Source: Campylobacterota bacterium (lineage in GTDB: Bacteria; Campylobacterota; Campylobacteria; Campylobacterales; Sulfurovaceae). From it: 6,961 nt of DNA. The notes beneath the pieces are model-generated. The model was not told the DNA's origin. It saw only the letters and a list, made by a program, of their open reading frames with translations, and did not search any database. This document shows, piece by piece, positions 1 to 4,596 of the stretch. The translations under genes and the position numbers were made by a program. Within the stretch, counting starts at the first letter, position 1. The number at the start of each line of letters is the position of its first letter. Location of the stretch: NCBI GenBank assembly GCA_011330645.1, contig DRQB01000095.1:1-6961 (forward strand). The letters run 5' to 3'.

Positions 1-597
1 ATTATTGTAGTAGCTAGAGATTTTACAGATTTTGCATACAAAAATGAGGTAGAGTGTATCGAGTATGACTTGACTGATGTAGAGAATATTCCAAAACTTG
101 TTGCTTCGATGGATAAGATAGACATTCTTATCAATAATGCAGGAGTGATGTACTCACTCCCTTATGACAATTATCCGCAAGATAAAGTGGACTCAATGCT
201 TAAACTCAATCTTGAATCACCTATCAAACTTATAGAAGAATGCGTGAAAGCTGGAGCTACACGTGTAGTGAATAATGCTTCTGTTGCAGCCTATACCGGA
301 CATCCTGATATTTGGTATGGTATGACAAAAGCAGCTTTGATTAATGCCACCAAGAGCTTTGCCAAAATTTATGAAGGTAAAGTTGTCATGAATGCAGTAG
401 CAGCAAGCCCAGTAGACACAGATATGCAAAAGGTTAACACTCCTGAGAGAAAAGAGGCATTTAAAAAGTCTGTTATCACAGGACGCTTTGCTACAGCTGA
501 TGAGGTGGCAAAAACTATGCTATGGTTGGCTACTGAGTCCCCGGAGTATATCAACGGTACGACGGTGGATATTAATAACGGATCGTATATGAGGTAG
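1..597 (+). CDS. Short-chain dehydrogenase/reductase (SDR), 5' end missing
   Basis: The frame is open from base 1, so the gene begins upstream; 198 residues are visible. The N-terminal TGxxxGxG nucleotide-binding loop lies outside the window (roughly 30 residues missing if it is a classical 230-250 residue SDR). Visible SDR marks in order are: a strand ending VVAR (residues 3-6); DLTD at 23-26, where the Asp usually contacts the adenine ring; NNAG at 45-48; Asn70; Ser94 in NNASVAAY; and Tyr106/Lys110 in YGMTK. That is a complete Asn-Ser-Tyr-Lys catalytic set. The C-terminus has the usual NGTTVDINNG ending. It is an active NAD(P)-dependent oxidoreductase by motif; the substrate cannot be read from the sequence. 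A TTG at 70 is in frame but is not a sensible start because it would remove part of the Rossmann fold. The next gene starts 2 bases after its stop. Confidence 0.93.
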   Translation: MIVVARDFTDFAYKNEVECIEYDLTDVENIPKLVASMDKIDILINNAGVMYSLPYDNYPQDKVDSMLKLNLESPIKLIEECVKAGATRVVNNASVAAYTGHPDIWYGMTKAALINATKSFAKIYEGKVVMNAVAASPVDTDMQKVNTPERKEAFKKSVITGRFATADEVAKTMLWLATESPEYINGTTVDINNGSYMR

Positions 598-599
598 CT

Positions 600-974
600 A
601 TGATATATAACACTATATATTGTAAAATCCAACACCTAAAAGAAAAAAATACCATCCTCTGCCAATGGAAACAGTTTTGCAAAGGCGATGACTATCGTAA
701 TCCATTTAAATATGCAATGCAAGAGATAGAAAAGCATAACATCACAACATGGATAACCGATACCACCCATGGCTTTAAAAATGAAGAGGCAGATACCAAA
801 TGGCTATTAGAAGTGTTAGTGCCAAGTATGATAAACAGTAGCATAACAAAGGTTGTTTTTATTATTGCTAATGATAGTCCTTTGATGGATGAGATTAAAG
901 AACAAGAGGTGGCTTTGAAGAAGTATTTTGAAGTGAATTTGGTGGAGAGTTTAGATGCAGTTAAAAAGGGTTAA
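600..974 (+). CDS. Small SpoIIAA/STAS-like protein, function unknown
   Basis: This 124-residue protein has no signal peptide or membrane segment. Its start at 600 is supported by GAGG at 591-594, five bases upstream and inside the last codons of the dehydrogenase gene, so the two genes are probably translationally coupled. The body, roughly residues 20-105, alternates predicted strands and helices: a hydrophobic N-terminal strand; a helix YAMQEIEKHNI followed by TTWITDTTHGF; then WLLEVLVPSMINSSITKVVFIIAND. This resembles SpoIIAA-like/STAS-related single-domain proteins in which 'helix - hydrophobic strand - D - loop' precedes a WxxxxxxP helix. Assignment is from remembered family pattern, not a search. 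No catalytic motif is evident. A role as an accessory or sensory partner of the adjacent oxidoreductase would be speculation. Confidence 0.75.
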   Translation: MIYNTIYCKIQHLKEKNTILCQWKQFCKGDDYRNPFKYAMQEIEKHNITTWITDTTHGFKNEEADTKWLLEVLVPSMINSSITKVVFIIANDSPLMDEIKEQEVALKKYFEVNLVESLDAVKKG

Positions 975-1009
975 ACTTTTTGTAGTACACTTCTGCCAAA
1001 GATAGATAG

Positions 1010-1014
1010 AAGGA
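1010..1014 (+). promoter_or_regulatory. Ribosome binding site of the rhodanese gene
   Basis: AAGGA lies 5 bases before the ATG at 1020 and 8 bases before the second ATG at 1023. Both spacings are workable, so the first or second Met of the MMKK start may be used; the difference is one residue. Confidence 0.6.
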
Positions 1015-1019
1015 ATTAC

Positions 1020-1424
1020 ATGATGAAAAAACTATTATTGATAACAGGATTATTGAGTACAGTACTCTTTGCAGATTTTAAAACAGTAGATGCTGATGAA
1101 TTTGCTAAGCTTATGGCAAAGGGATACCCGACGATAGATATACGTACACCGATGGAGTGGAAACAGACAGGCATCATAAAGGGTGCGCATAAGATGATGT
1201 TTTTTACCCCTAACGGACAGCCGGATTTGGCACAGTGGTTTTTTGATTTGGGTCATTTGGTTAAAGATAAAAAAGAACCTATACTTATCTACTGCGCACA
1301 TGCCAACCGTTCCAAGTCACTAGGTCAAGGACTTGAACAAATGGGCTTTGAGCATGTTTATGAGCTTAAAGGTGGCATAGAAAATGGTTGGATAAAGTTT
1401 GGAAAAAAGACAGTCAAAGAATAG
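1020..1424 (+). CDS. Exported single-domain rhodanese-like protein
   Basis: The protein has 134 residues. Residues 1-18 form a classical Sec signal peptide (MMKK, then a hydrophobic core ending LFA) with likely cleavage before DFKTVD, so the product is probably periplasmic. The rest is one rhodanese domain: IDIRTPMEW at 39-47 (the CH2A-like motif), GIIKGAHKMMFF, then the active-site loop YCAHANRS with Cys92 as the sulfur-carrying residue and Arg97, and finally GFEHVYELKGGIENGW (CH2B-like). Rhodanese domains move sulfane sulfur through a persulfide on this Cys; a periplasmic copy could act on thiosulfate or polysulfide, but the substrate is not visible. The 45-base gap upstream and 26-base gap downstream separate it from unrelated genes, so it may be monocistronic. 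Start choice (1020 or 1023) is discussed with the ribosome binding site. Confidence 0.93.
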   Translation: MMKKLLLITGLLSTVLFADFKTVDADEFAKLMAKGYPTIDIRTPMEWKQTGIIKGAHKMMFFTPNGQPDLAQWFFDLGHLVKDKKEPILIYCAHANRSKSLGQGLEQMGFEHVYELKGGIENGWIKFGKKTVKE

Positions 1425-1439
1425 ACAGTAAAATAATCG

Positions 1440-1445
1440 TATAAT
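1440..1445 (+). promoter_or_regulatory. Candidate -10 box directly in front of the tetR-type gene
   Basis: A perfect TATAAT ends 5 bases before the ATG at 1451. Normal spacing from a -10 box to the start of transcription would place the first RNA base at or within a base or two of that ATG. No convincing -35 hexamer is present at 16-18 bp, which is common in Campylobacterota sigma-70 promoters. The box overlaps the alternative TTG codon at 1445 and so argues against that start. Confidence 0.5.
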
Positions 1446-1450
1446 TGCTT

Positions 1451-2038
1451 ATGACTAAAAAACAACCCACCAGAGAAAAACTCTTAGACATTACCTTTGA
1501 TGAGGTCTACATACACGGCTATACAGCTACGTCGGTAGACACCATACTTAAAAAGGCTGGTATTCCCAAAGGTTCGATGTATCATCACTTTAAGGGTAAA
1601 AAAGAGCTTGTTTTGGCGATGGTACAGGAACGGTTATTTCCCAAGATGGAGCTTTTTTTTGATTTTGAGAGAAAAGAGGGGACTACGGTGATGGATGCTC
1701 TGAGAGGTACCTTTGCCAGTATGAGCAGAAACAAGCCACTTATAACATATGGTTGTCCGCTTTATAGACTCATGGTCGAACTCTCACCTGTGGATGAAAC
1801 ATTTGACACACTTTTAAGTAGTCGTGTAGTGCAGATGCAGGATAATTTAGCTTTGCTACTACAAAAAGGCATTGAAGATGGAGAATTTAATGAGACACTT
1901 TCTGCTAAGGATTTAGCTTCATATATACTGGAGAGTACATGGGGAGTGTTGTCTCTTTCTCCCTCTTTGTCTTCTTCCCAACACTTCATTAAACATAGTA
2001 AATTCATACTCGAAACTTTAGCCATATACAAAAATTAG
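1451..2038 (+). CDS. TetR/AcrR-family transcriptional regulator, NemR-like
   Basis: The protein has 195 residues, the usual TetR-family length. Residues 1-50 form the helix-turn-helix domain: TREKLLDITFDEVYIHGYTATSVD, then the recognition region ILKKAGIPKGSMYHHFKGKKEL, which is the family signature. The rest is an all-helical ligand-binding and dimer domain. Cys102 in the segment ITYGCPLYRL falls where E. coli NemR (199 residues) has its redox-active Cys106 in SGCLTVKL, as I recall that sequence; an electrophile- or oxidant-sensing role is therefore a fair inference. I chose ATG 1451 rather than TTG 1445 because the helix-turn-helix starts normally from it and a -10 box covers the TTG. No Shine-Dalgarno sequence precedes it. 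Two matching palindromes lie at its 3' end and just beyond, in front of the next gene, which is its likely target. No copy of the palindrome precedes this gene itself. Confidence 0.93.
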   Translation: MTKKQPTREKLLDITFDEVYIHGYTATSVDTILKKAGIPKGSMYHHFKGKKELVLAMVQERLFPKMELFFDFERKEGTTVMDALRGTFASMSRNKPLITYGCPLYRLMVELSPVDETFDTLLSSRVVQMQDNLALLLQKGIEDGEFNETLSAKDLASYILESTWGVLSLSPSLSSSQHFIKHSKFILETLAIYKN

Positions 2039-2055
2039 ACTAATAAGTCTAATTT
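2032..2055 (+). promoter_or_regulatory. Operator candidate 1 (perfect palindrome, 10-bp arms)
   Basis: Two perfect 10-bp arms (2032-2041 and 2046-2055) flank a 4-base spacer. The 16-bp core TAGACTAATAAGTCTA (2036-2051) has the same TAGACT-N4-AGTCTA layout as the second site. It overlaps the stop codon of the TetR-family gene. The layout is close to the TAGACC-N4-GGTCTA site that I recall for E. coli NemR. There is no T-run after it, so a terminator is less likely than an operator. Confidence 0.72.
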
Positions 2056-2080
2056 AAGTCAAATTCTTCTACACTATGAC

Positions 2081-2096
2081 TAGACTAAATAGTCTA
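2081..2096 (+). promoter_or_regulatory. Operator candidate 2 (TAGACT-N4-AGTCTA)
   Basis: TAGACTAAATAGTCTA is a palindrome with 7-bp arms around AA. It repeats the core of the site at 2036-2051 exactly apart from the four spacer bases. The two centres are 45 bp apart, about 4.3 helical turns. It ends 20 bases before the start codon at 2117, where bound repressor would block transcription of the CMD-like/thioesterase pair. The TetR-family protein encoded just upstream is the obvious candidate to bind it. Confidence 0.75.
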
Positions 2097-2106
2097 ATTT
2101 ACTTAT

Positions 2107-2110
2107 GGAG
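2107..2110 (+). promoter_or_regulatory. Ribosome binding site that sets the start at 2117
   Basis: GGAG is followed by six bases (TATAAT) and ATG 2117. The ATG at 2105 overlaps this site itself and has no ribosome binding site of its own, so the four residues MEYN are best left out. Confidence 0.75.
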
Positions 2111-2116
2111 TATAAT

Positions 2117-2629
2117 ATGTTTATGATAGAACCCAATCCAAACAGTGAGATGAAAGTGCTTTTAAGAGGTCTCAGACAGAAGTTAGGGCATGTTCCCCCA
2201 CACTTTGAACTCTTTGCCACCATCAACCCTACACGTTTTAAGATGTTTTTAGAAGAGATAAACTATCTGACTTTACATCCACATATACAGAGTGACTTCT
2301 TTACATTACTTCGCTACACTATAGCGAGTGACAATGACTTTACCTATTGTATAAATTTAAACAAAGCGTTTCTTTTAGCCAAAGGGTATACGCTTGAAAA
2401 TTTACATGATTTAGAGGGTACGCAAAAAACGTTACCTTTAGATGAAAGACACCAAGCACTTTTTGAGGCAGTCATGAAAGCCATCTATGAACCTGAGTCA
2501 TTTACTGTAGAAGTGATAAACGCATTGAAAATTTTGGACTGGACAGATGCAGACATTTTTGATGCAGTAGATCATGGTGCATTTTTGTTTCGCTTCTCTA
2601 AAGTTTTAAAGGCATATAGTAAGGATTAA
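2117..2629 (+). CDS. AhpD/carboxymuconolactone-decarboxylase-like protein lacking the CxxC motif
   Basis: The predicted protein has 170 residues, mostly helical, with no signal peptide. The N-terminal part (MIEPNPNSEMKVLLRGL, then GHVPPHFELFATINPTRFKMFLEEI) and the core helix pair LLRYTIASDNDFTYCINLNKAFLLAKG (65-90) fit the AhpD/CMD fold, in which a CxxC-x3-H motif is normally found. Here only the second Cys (Cys78) remains: the first position is Phe75 and the His position is Asn82. The usual alkylhydroperoxidase-type thiol chemistry is therefore unlikely, and the fold may serve another role. The second half (residues 106-165) repeats the all-helical pattern. It lies directly behind the paired operators and one base before a hotdog thioesterase gene, so both are probably co-expressed under the TetR-family regulator. 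Family assignment is by pattern and is less certain than for its neighbours. Confidence 0.82.
   Translation: MFMIEPNPNSEMKVLLRGLRQKLGHVPPHFELFATINPTRFKMFLEEINYLTLHPHIQSDFFTLLRYTIASDNDFTYCINLNKAFLLAKGYTLENLHDLEGTQKTLPLDERHQALFEAVMKAIYEPESFTVEVINALKILDWTDADIFDAVDHGAFLFRFSKVLKAYSKD
2621..2625 (+). promoter_or_regulatory. Ribosome binding site inside the end of the upstream gene
   Basis: AAGGA forms part of the last two sense codons of the CMD-like gene and sits 5 bases before ATG 2631. This ties translation of the two genes together. Confidence 0.7.
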
Positions 2630-2630
2630 T

Positions 2631-3041
2631 ATGGATGTGACACAGATACCATTTACAAATCATATAGGCATAGAATATAAAGATGAGGGCACTTTGAAAC
2701 TTGAGCCTACTGAAGCAGTGCAAAACCATATACAAAGTATTCATGCTTCGGCACAGTTTGCTTTGGCTGAAACACAGTCTGGGTTATTTTTACAGCAAGC
2801 GTTCCCGGAGTTGGTGGGCAAAGTAGCTGGCGTACTACATAGCTCAACGGTGAAATACAAAAATCCTGCAACAAGTAGCATTTATGCTGTAGCAAGACTT
2901 GAAGTTAGTGAGAAAGAGAAGTTTTTGTCACAACTTGAAAGAAAAGGCAGAGTAGGTATCAGTATAACAGTGGAACTTAGAGATGAAAATGAAATGATTA
3001 CGATGGTGGGAACCTTTGATTGGTTTATTCATAAAATATAG
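2631..3041 (+). CDS. DUF4442/YiiD-type hotdog-fold thioesterase
   Basis: The protein has 136 residues and is cytoplasmic, the size of a single hotdog domain. NHIGIEYKDEGTLKLEP is followed by the central-helix motif HIQSIHASAQFALAETQSG (residues 33-51), which matches the HxxxxHAxAxxALAE pattern of PaaI/DUF4442 thioesterases; Glu47 is the probable catalytic-type acid. The later strands include AGVLHSSTVKYKNPAT and GRVGISITVELRDENEMITMVGTFDWFI, typical of the family. Such proteins hydrolyse acyl-CoA or acyl-carrier thioesters; the substrate is unknown here. Its start is 1 base after the stop of the preceding gene, with the ribosome binding site inside that gene, so the two form an operon. No clear terminator follows. 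Confidence 0.88.
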   Translation: MDVTQIPFTNHIGIEYKDEGTLKLEPTEAVQNHIQSIHASAQFALAETQSGLFLQQAFPELVGKVAGVLHSSTVKYKNPATSSIYAVARLEVSEKEKFLSQLERKGRVGISITVELRDENEMITMVGTFDWFIHKI

Positions 3042-3104
3042 TGCATTATTCTATAAAAAAGAGTGATTTTAAAAGTGCATAAATATGGAAATATGACGTT
3101 TTTA

Positions 3105-3120
3105 ATCTAATTTATTAGAT
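3105..3120. repeat. 16-bp palindrome upstream of cytochrome c
   Basis: ATCTAATTTATTAGAT has 7-bp arms around TT and lies 16 bp upstream of the -35-like TTGGTT. The nine bases TCTAATTTA inside it (3106-3114) also occur at the right edges of both operator candidates (2048-2056 and 2093-2101). It lacks the GAC/GTC core of those sites, so it is either a weak relative or a site for another regulator. There is no T-run and little stem stability, so a terminator role is unlikely. Confidence 0.45.
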
Positions 3121-3135
3121 ATTTTACCGTCTTTC

Positions 3136-3164
3136 TTGGTTTTTTTAAGTTAAGTACATATAAT
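3136..3164 (+). promoter_or_regulatory. Promoter of the cytochrome c gene
   Basis: TTGGTT (3136-3141), a 17-bp spacer and a perfect TATAAT (3159-3164) make a good sigma-70-type promoter. Transcription would start near 3171, giving a leader of about 28 bases before ATG 3199. A 6-bp inverted repeat, AAGTTA (3147-3152) and TAACTT (3164-3169), brackets the -10 box and could be an operator, though it may be chance in AT-rich DNA. Confidence 0.6.
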
Positions 3165-3188
3165 AACTTGTATTAAAAAACATTATAT

Positions 3189-3192
3189 GGAG
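3189..3192 (+). promoter_or_regulatory. Ribosome binding site that sets the cytochrome start at 3199
   Basis: GGAG stands six bases before ATG 3199, from which a clean signal peptide begins. The ATG at 3187 overlaps the site and would add a meaningless MEYN in front of the signal peptide. Confidence 0.85.
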
Positions 3193-3198
3193 TACAAC

Positions 3199-3486
3199 AT
3201 GAAAAAAACATTAGTAACAATGGCAATCGTAGGATTAGCATCAACTTCTGCATTTGCAGTAAACACAGCAGCATGTGTAGGATGTCACGGAGCTAACTTT
3301 GAAAAAGCAGCACTTGGTAAATCTAAAATCGTTAAAGATTTGAAAAAAGAAGAAATCATCGCAGCACTTAAAGGGTACAAAGATGGTACTTTTGGTGGAG
3401 CAATGAAAGGTGTTATGAAAGGTCAAGTTGCAAACTTGTCTGATGCTGATATCGAAGCAATCGCTACACAAATTACTGCAAAGTAA
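3199..3486 (+). CDS. Cytochrome c-553 (small class I periplasmic cytochrome c)
   Basis: The predicted precursor has 95 residues. Residues 1-20 are a Sec signal peptide ending ASTSAFA, leaving a mature periplasmic protein of about 75 residues. Haem is attached at CVGCH (Cys26, Cys29, His30). Met73 in GVMKGQVANLSDADI is the likely sixth haem ligand, by match to the VMSAQAKKLSDEDI segment of Helicobacter pylori cytochrome c-553; GANFEKAALGKSKIV also closely matches that protein (recalled, not searched). It is a soluble electron carrier, normally between the cytochrome bc1 complex and a cbb3-type oxidase or peroxidase. It has its own promoter, and a stem-loop follows, so it is probably a single-gene transcript. 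Its even, A-ending codon use (GCA, AAA, GGA) is consistent with strong expression. Confidence 0.95.
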   Translation: MKKTLVTMAIVGLASTSAFAVNTAACVGCHGANFEKAALGKSKIVKDLKKEEIIAALKGYKDGTFGGAMKGVMKGQVANLSDADIEAIATQITAK

Positions 3487-3492
3487 TCTACA

Positions 3493-3518
3493 GGGATAAG
3501 AGGAACACCTCTTGTCTC
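3493..3518 (+). terminator. Stem-loop after the cytochrome c gene
   Basis: An 11-bp stem with two G-U pairs (3493-3503 with 3508-3518) closes a 4-base AACA loop, seven bases after the stop codon. The tail GTATCTTCT is only moderately T-rich, so this is a weak Rho-independent terminator or an RNA 3'-end stabiliser. A second AT-only hairpin (3539-3545 with 3552-3558) with a run of seven T at 3548-3554 lies further on and may assist. Confidence 0.6.
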
Positions 3519-3582
3519 GTATCTTCTAGCTACACTTAAAATAAATCTTTTTTTATTTCTCACTACTTTTTTACATCCTATT

Positions 3583-3599
3583 TATAATTCAGATATAAT
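3583..3599 (+). promoter_or_regulatory. Candidate promoter(s) for the DUF2237-to-mutarotase operon
   Basis: Two perfect TATAAT boxes, at 3583-3588 and 3594-3599, stand 11 bp apart upstream of the gene at 3629. Neither has a good -35 match at 17 bp. The downstream box would give a leader of about 23 bases. After the stem-loop behind the cytochrome gene this is the natural start of a new transcript. Confidence 0.5.
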
Positions 3600-3618
3600 A
3601 ACTCCTATAAGAAACTAT

Positions 3619-3622
3619 GGAG
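3619..3622 (+). promoter_or_regulatory. Ribosome binding site that sets the start at 3629
   Basis: GGAG stands six bases before ATG 3629, repeating the arrangement seen at 2107 and 3189. The ATG at 3617 overlaps the site and is not a credible start. Confidence 0.75.
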
Positions 3623-3628
3623 AATATT

Positions 3629-3997
3629 ATGGATGAATCAATCAATGTTTTAGGCGAACCTTTAGAGCCTTGTTCGTTAAAACCACTTACAGGGTTTCAC
3701 AGAGATGGTTCATGTAATACAGGTAACCACAATCCTGCAGTACACGCGGTATGTATCTATGCGACTAAGGAGTTTTTGGAGTATAGCAAAAAAGTAGGCA
3801 ATGACCTCTCTACGCCTATACCTGAGTACAACTTTGCTGGAGTCAAACCTGGGCAAAGCTGGTGTCTTGGGGGACATTCTTTTGTGAAAGCAGTGCATGA
3901 TGGTATGGCACCACAAATATTTATACATGCGACACATATCAAAATGTTAGAACTCATAGACTTAGACACACTTAAACAATATGCCATAGACCTCTAA
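3629..3997 (+). CDS. DUF2237 family protein
   Basis: The protein has 122 residues, the standard length of this family, and is full length. Recognisable family segments in order are: NVLGEPLEPCS (6-16), TGFHRDGSCNTG (21-32), HAVCIYATKEFLEYSKKVGNDLSTP (39-63), WCLGGHSF (78-85), and the tail APQIFIHATHIKMLELIDLDTL. Cys15, Cys29, Cys42 and Cys79 are kept. Positions that I recall as often Cys in relatives are Ser28 and Gly81 here. The conserved Cys and His residues hint at metal or redox chemistry, but the family has no established function that I know of. No signal peptide is present. The gene starts the operon and its stop codon overlaps the next start by one base, so it is coupled to the TRIC channel gene. 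Confidence 0.92.
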   Translation: MDESINVLGEPLEPCSLKPLTGFHRDGSCNTGNHNPAVHAVCIYATKEFLEYSKKVGNDLSTPIPEYNFAGVKPGQSWCLGGHSFVKAVHDGMAPQIFIHATHIKMLELIDLDTLKQYAIDL

Positions 3998-4596
3998 TGT
4001 TTGAAGTAGCAGAATATATAGGAATCATTGCTTTTGCTATGAGTGGTTTTTTTGTTGCAGTACGTAGTAAATTGGATTTTTTAGGGGTACTTATTTCTGT
4101 ATTTCTTACTGCTTTTGGTGGGGGAATATTACGAGATATCATTGTCGATAAAACGCCTTATACCTTTATACATAATACCCCTGCAATCATTGTGTTTACG
4201 TTAATGCTACTGTTAATCCTATTTAGATTTCATAAGAGAGAAAGTGTTGAAAACAGACCATGGTTTATTGTGAGTGACTCTATTGGATTGGTCTCTTTTA
4301 GTATCACAGGAGCATTGATAGCATTAGAAAGCGAGTTAAATTTGACAGGGGTATTGGCACTCTCTTTTGTGACAGCTGTGGGTGGAGGTATCGTGAGGGA
4401 TATCATCATAAATGAAGTTCCTTTTGTATTTAAAACAGGATTTTATGGAACGGTTTCACTTCTTGTTGGTGCATTGATGTATTTACTCTCTATGTTTGAC
4501 AGTATGAGTTTTTACCCTACGATGATGGTTTTTCTCCTGGGTATAGGCTTACGTATCATAGCGTATTATAAAAAATGGTCGATTCCTCTGATATGA
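3997..4596 (+). CDS. TRIC-type cation channel (UPF0126 family membrane protein)
   Basis: The protein has 199 residues with about seven hydrophobic segments (near 5-22, 29-49, 62-78, 91-110, 115-138, 147-166 and 172-190). The family's two tandem three-helix repeats are clear: each ends its second helix with GGGxxRDI, at 41-48 (GGGILRDI) and 129-136 (GGGIVRDI), followed by P (54 and 142). The first halves also match (AFAMSGFFVA and SFSITGALIA). Prokaryotic TRIC homologues form trimeric K+-permeable channels in the inner membrane; the role in this organism is not shown. There is no Shine-Dalgarno sequence. ATG 3997 overlaps the preceding TAA by one base, so translation probably continues by coupling. 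Its own stop overlaps the next start as ATGA. Confidence 0.93.
   Translation: MFEVAEYIGIIAFAMSGFFVAVRSKLDFLGVLISVFLTAFGGGILRDIIVDKTPYTFIHNTPAIIVFTLMLLLILFRFHKRESVENRPWFIVSDSIGLVSFSITGALIALESELNLTGVLALSFVTAVGGGIVRDIIINEVPFVFKTGFYGTVSLLVGALMYLLSMFDSMSFYPTMMVFLLGIGLRIIAYYKKWSIPLI

Noticed and set aside
217..635. Minus-strand open frames opposite the dehydrogenase gene
   Set aside because: They lie inside a clearly real SDR gene on the + strand, have Cys/His/Ile-rich composition without any family motif, and lack ribosome binding sites.
1950..1979. Pyrimidine-rich run in the regulator gene
   Set aside because: It encodes the in-frame Leu/Ser stretch LSLSPSLSSS of the C-terminal domain. No mirror repeat or frameshift is seen.
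2032..2055. Terminator for the TetR-family gene
   Set aside because: The stem is AT-rich and no T-run follows. The same core recurs at 2081-2096, which fits operators better.
3037..3055. Hairpin TATAG/CTATA after the thioesterase gene
   Set aside because: A 5-bp AT stem with a 9-base loop followed by A-runs, not T-runs, is too weak to call a terminator.
3241..3471. Minus-strand open frame opposite cytochrome c
   Set aside because: The Cys- and Phe-rich translation is what the reverse strand of the GCA/AAA-rich cytochrome gene yields; it has no start context.
3710..3987. Two overlapping minus-strand frames opposite the DUF2237 gene
   Set aside because: They are antisense to a full-length conserved protein and show no motif of their own.
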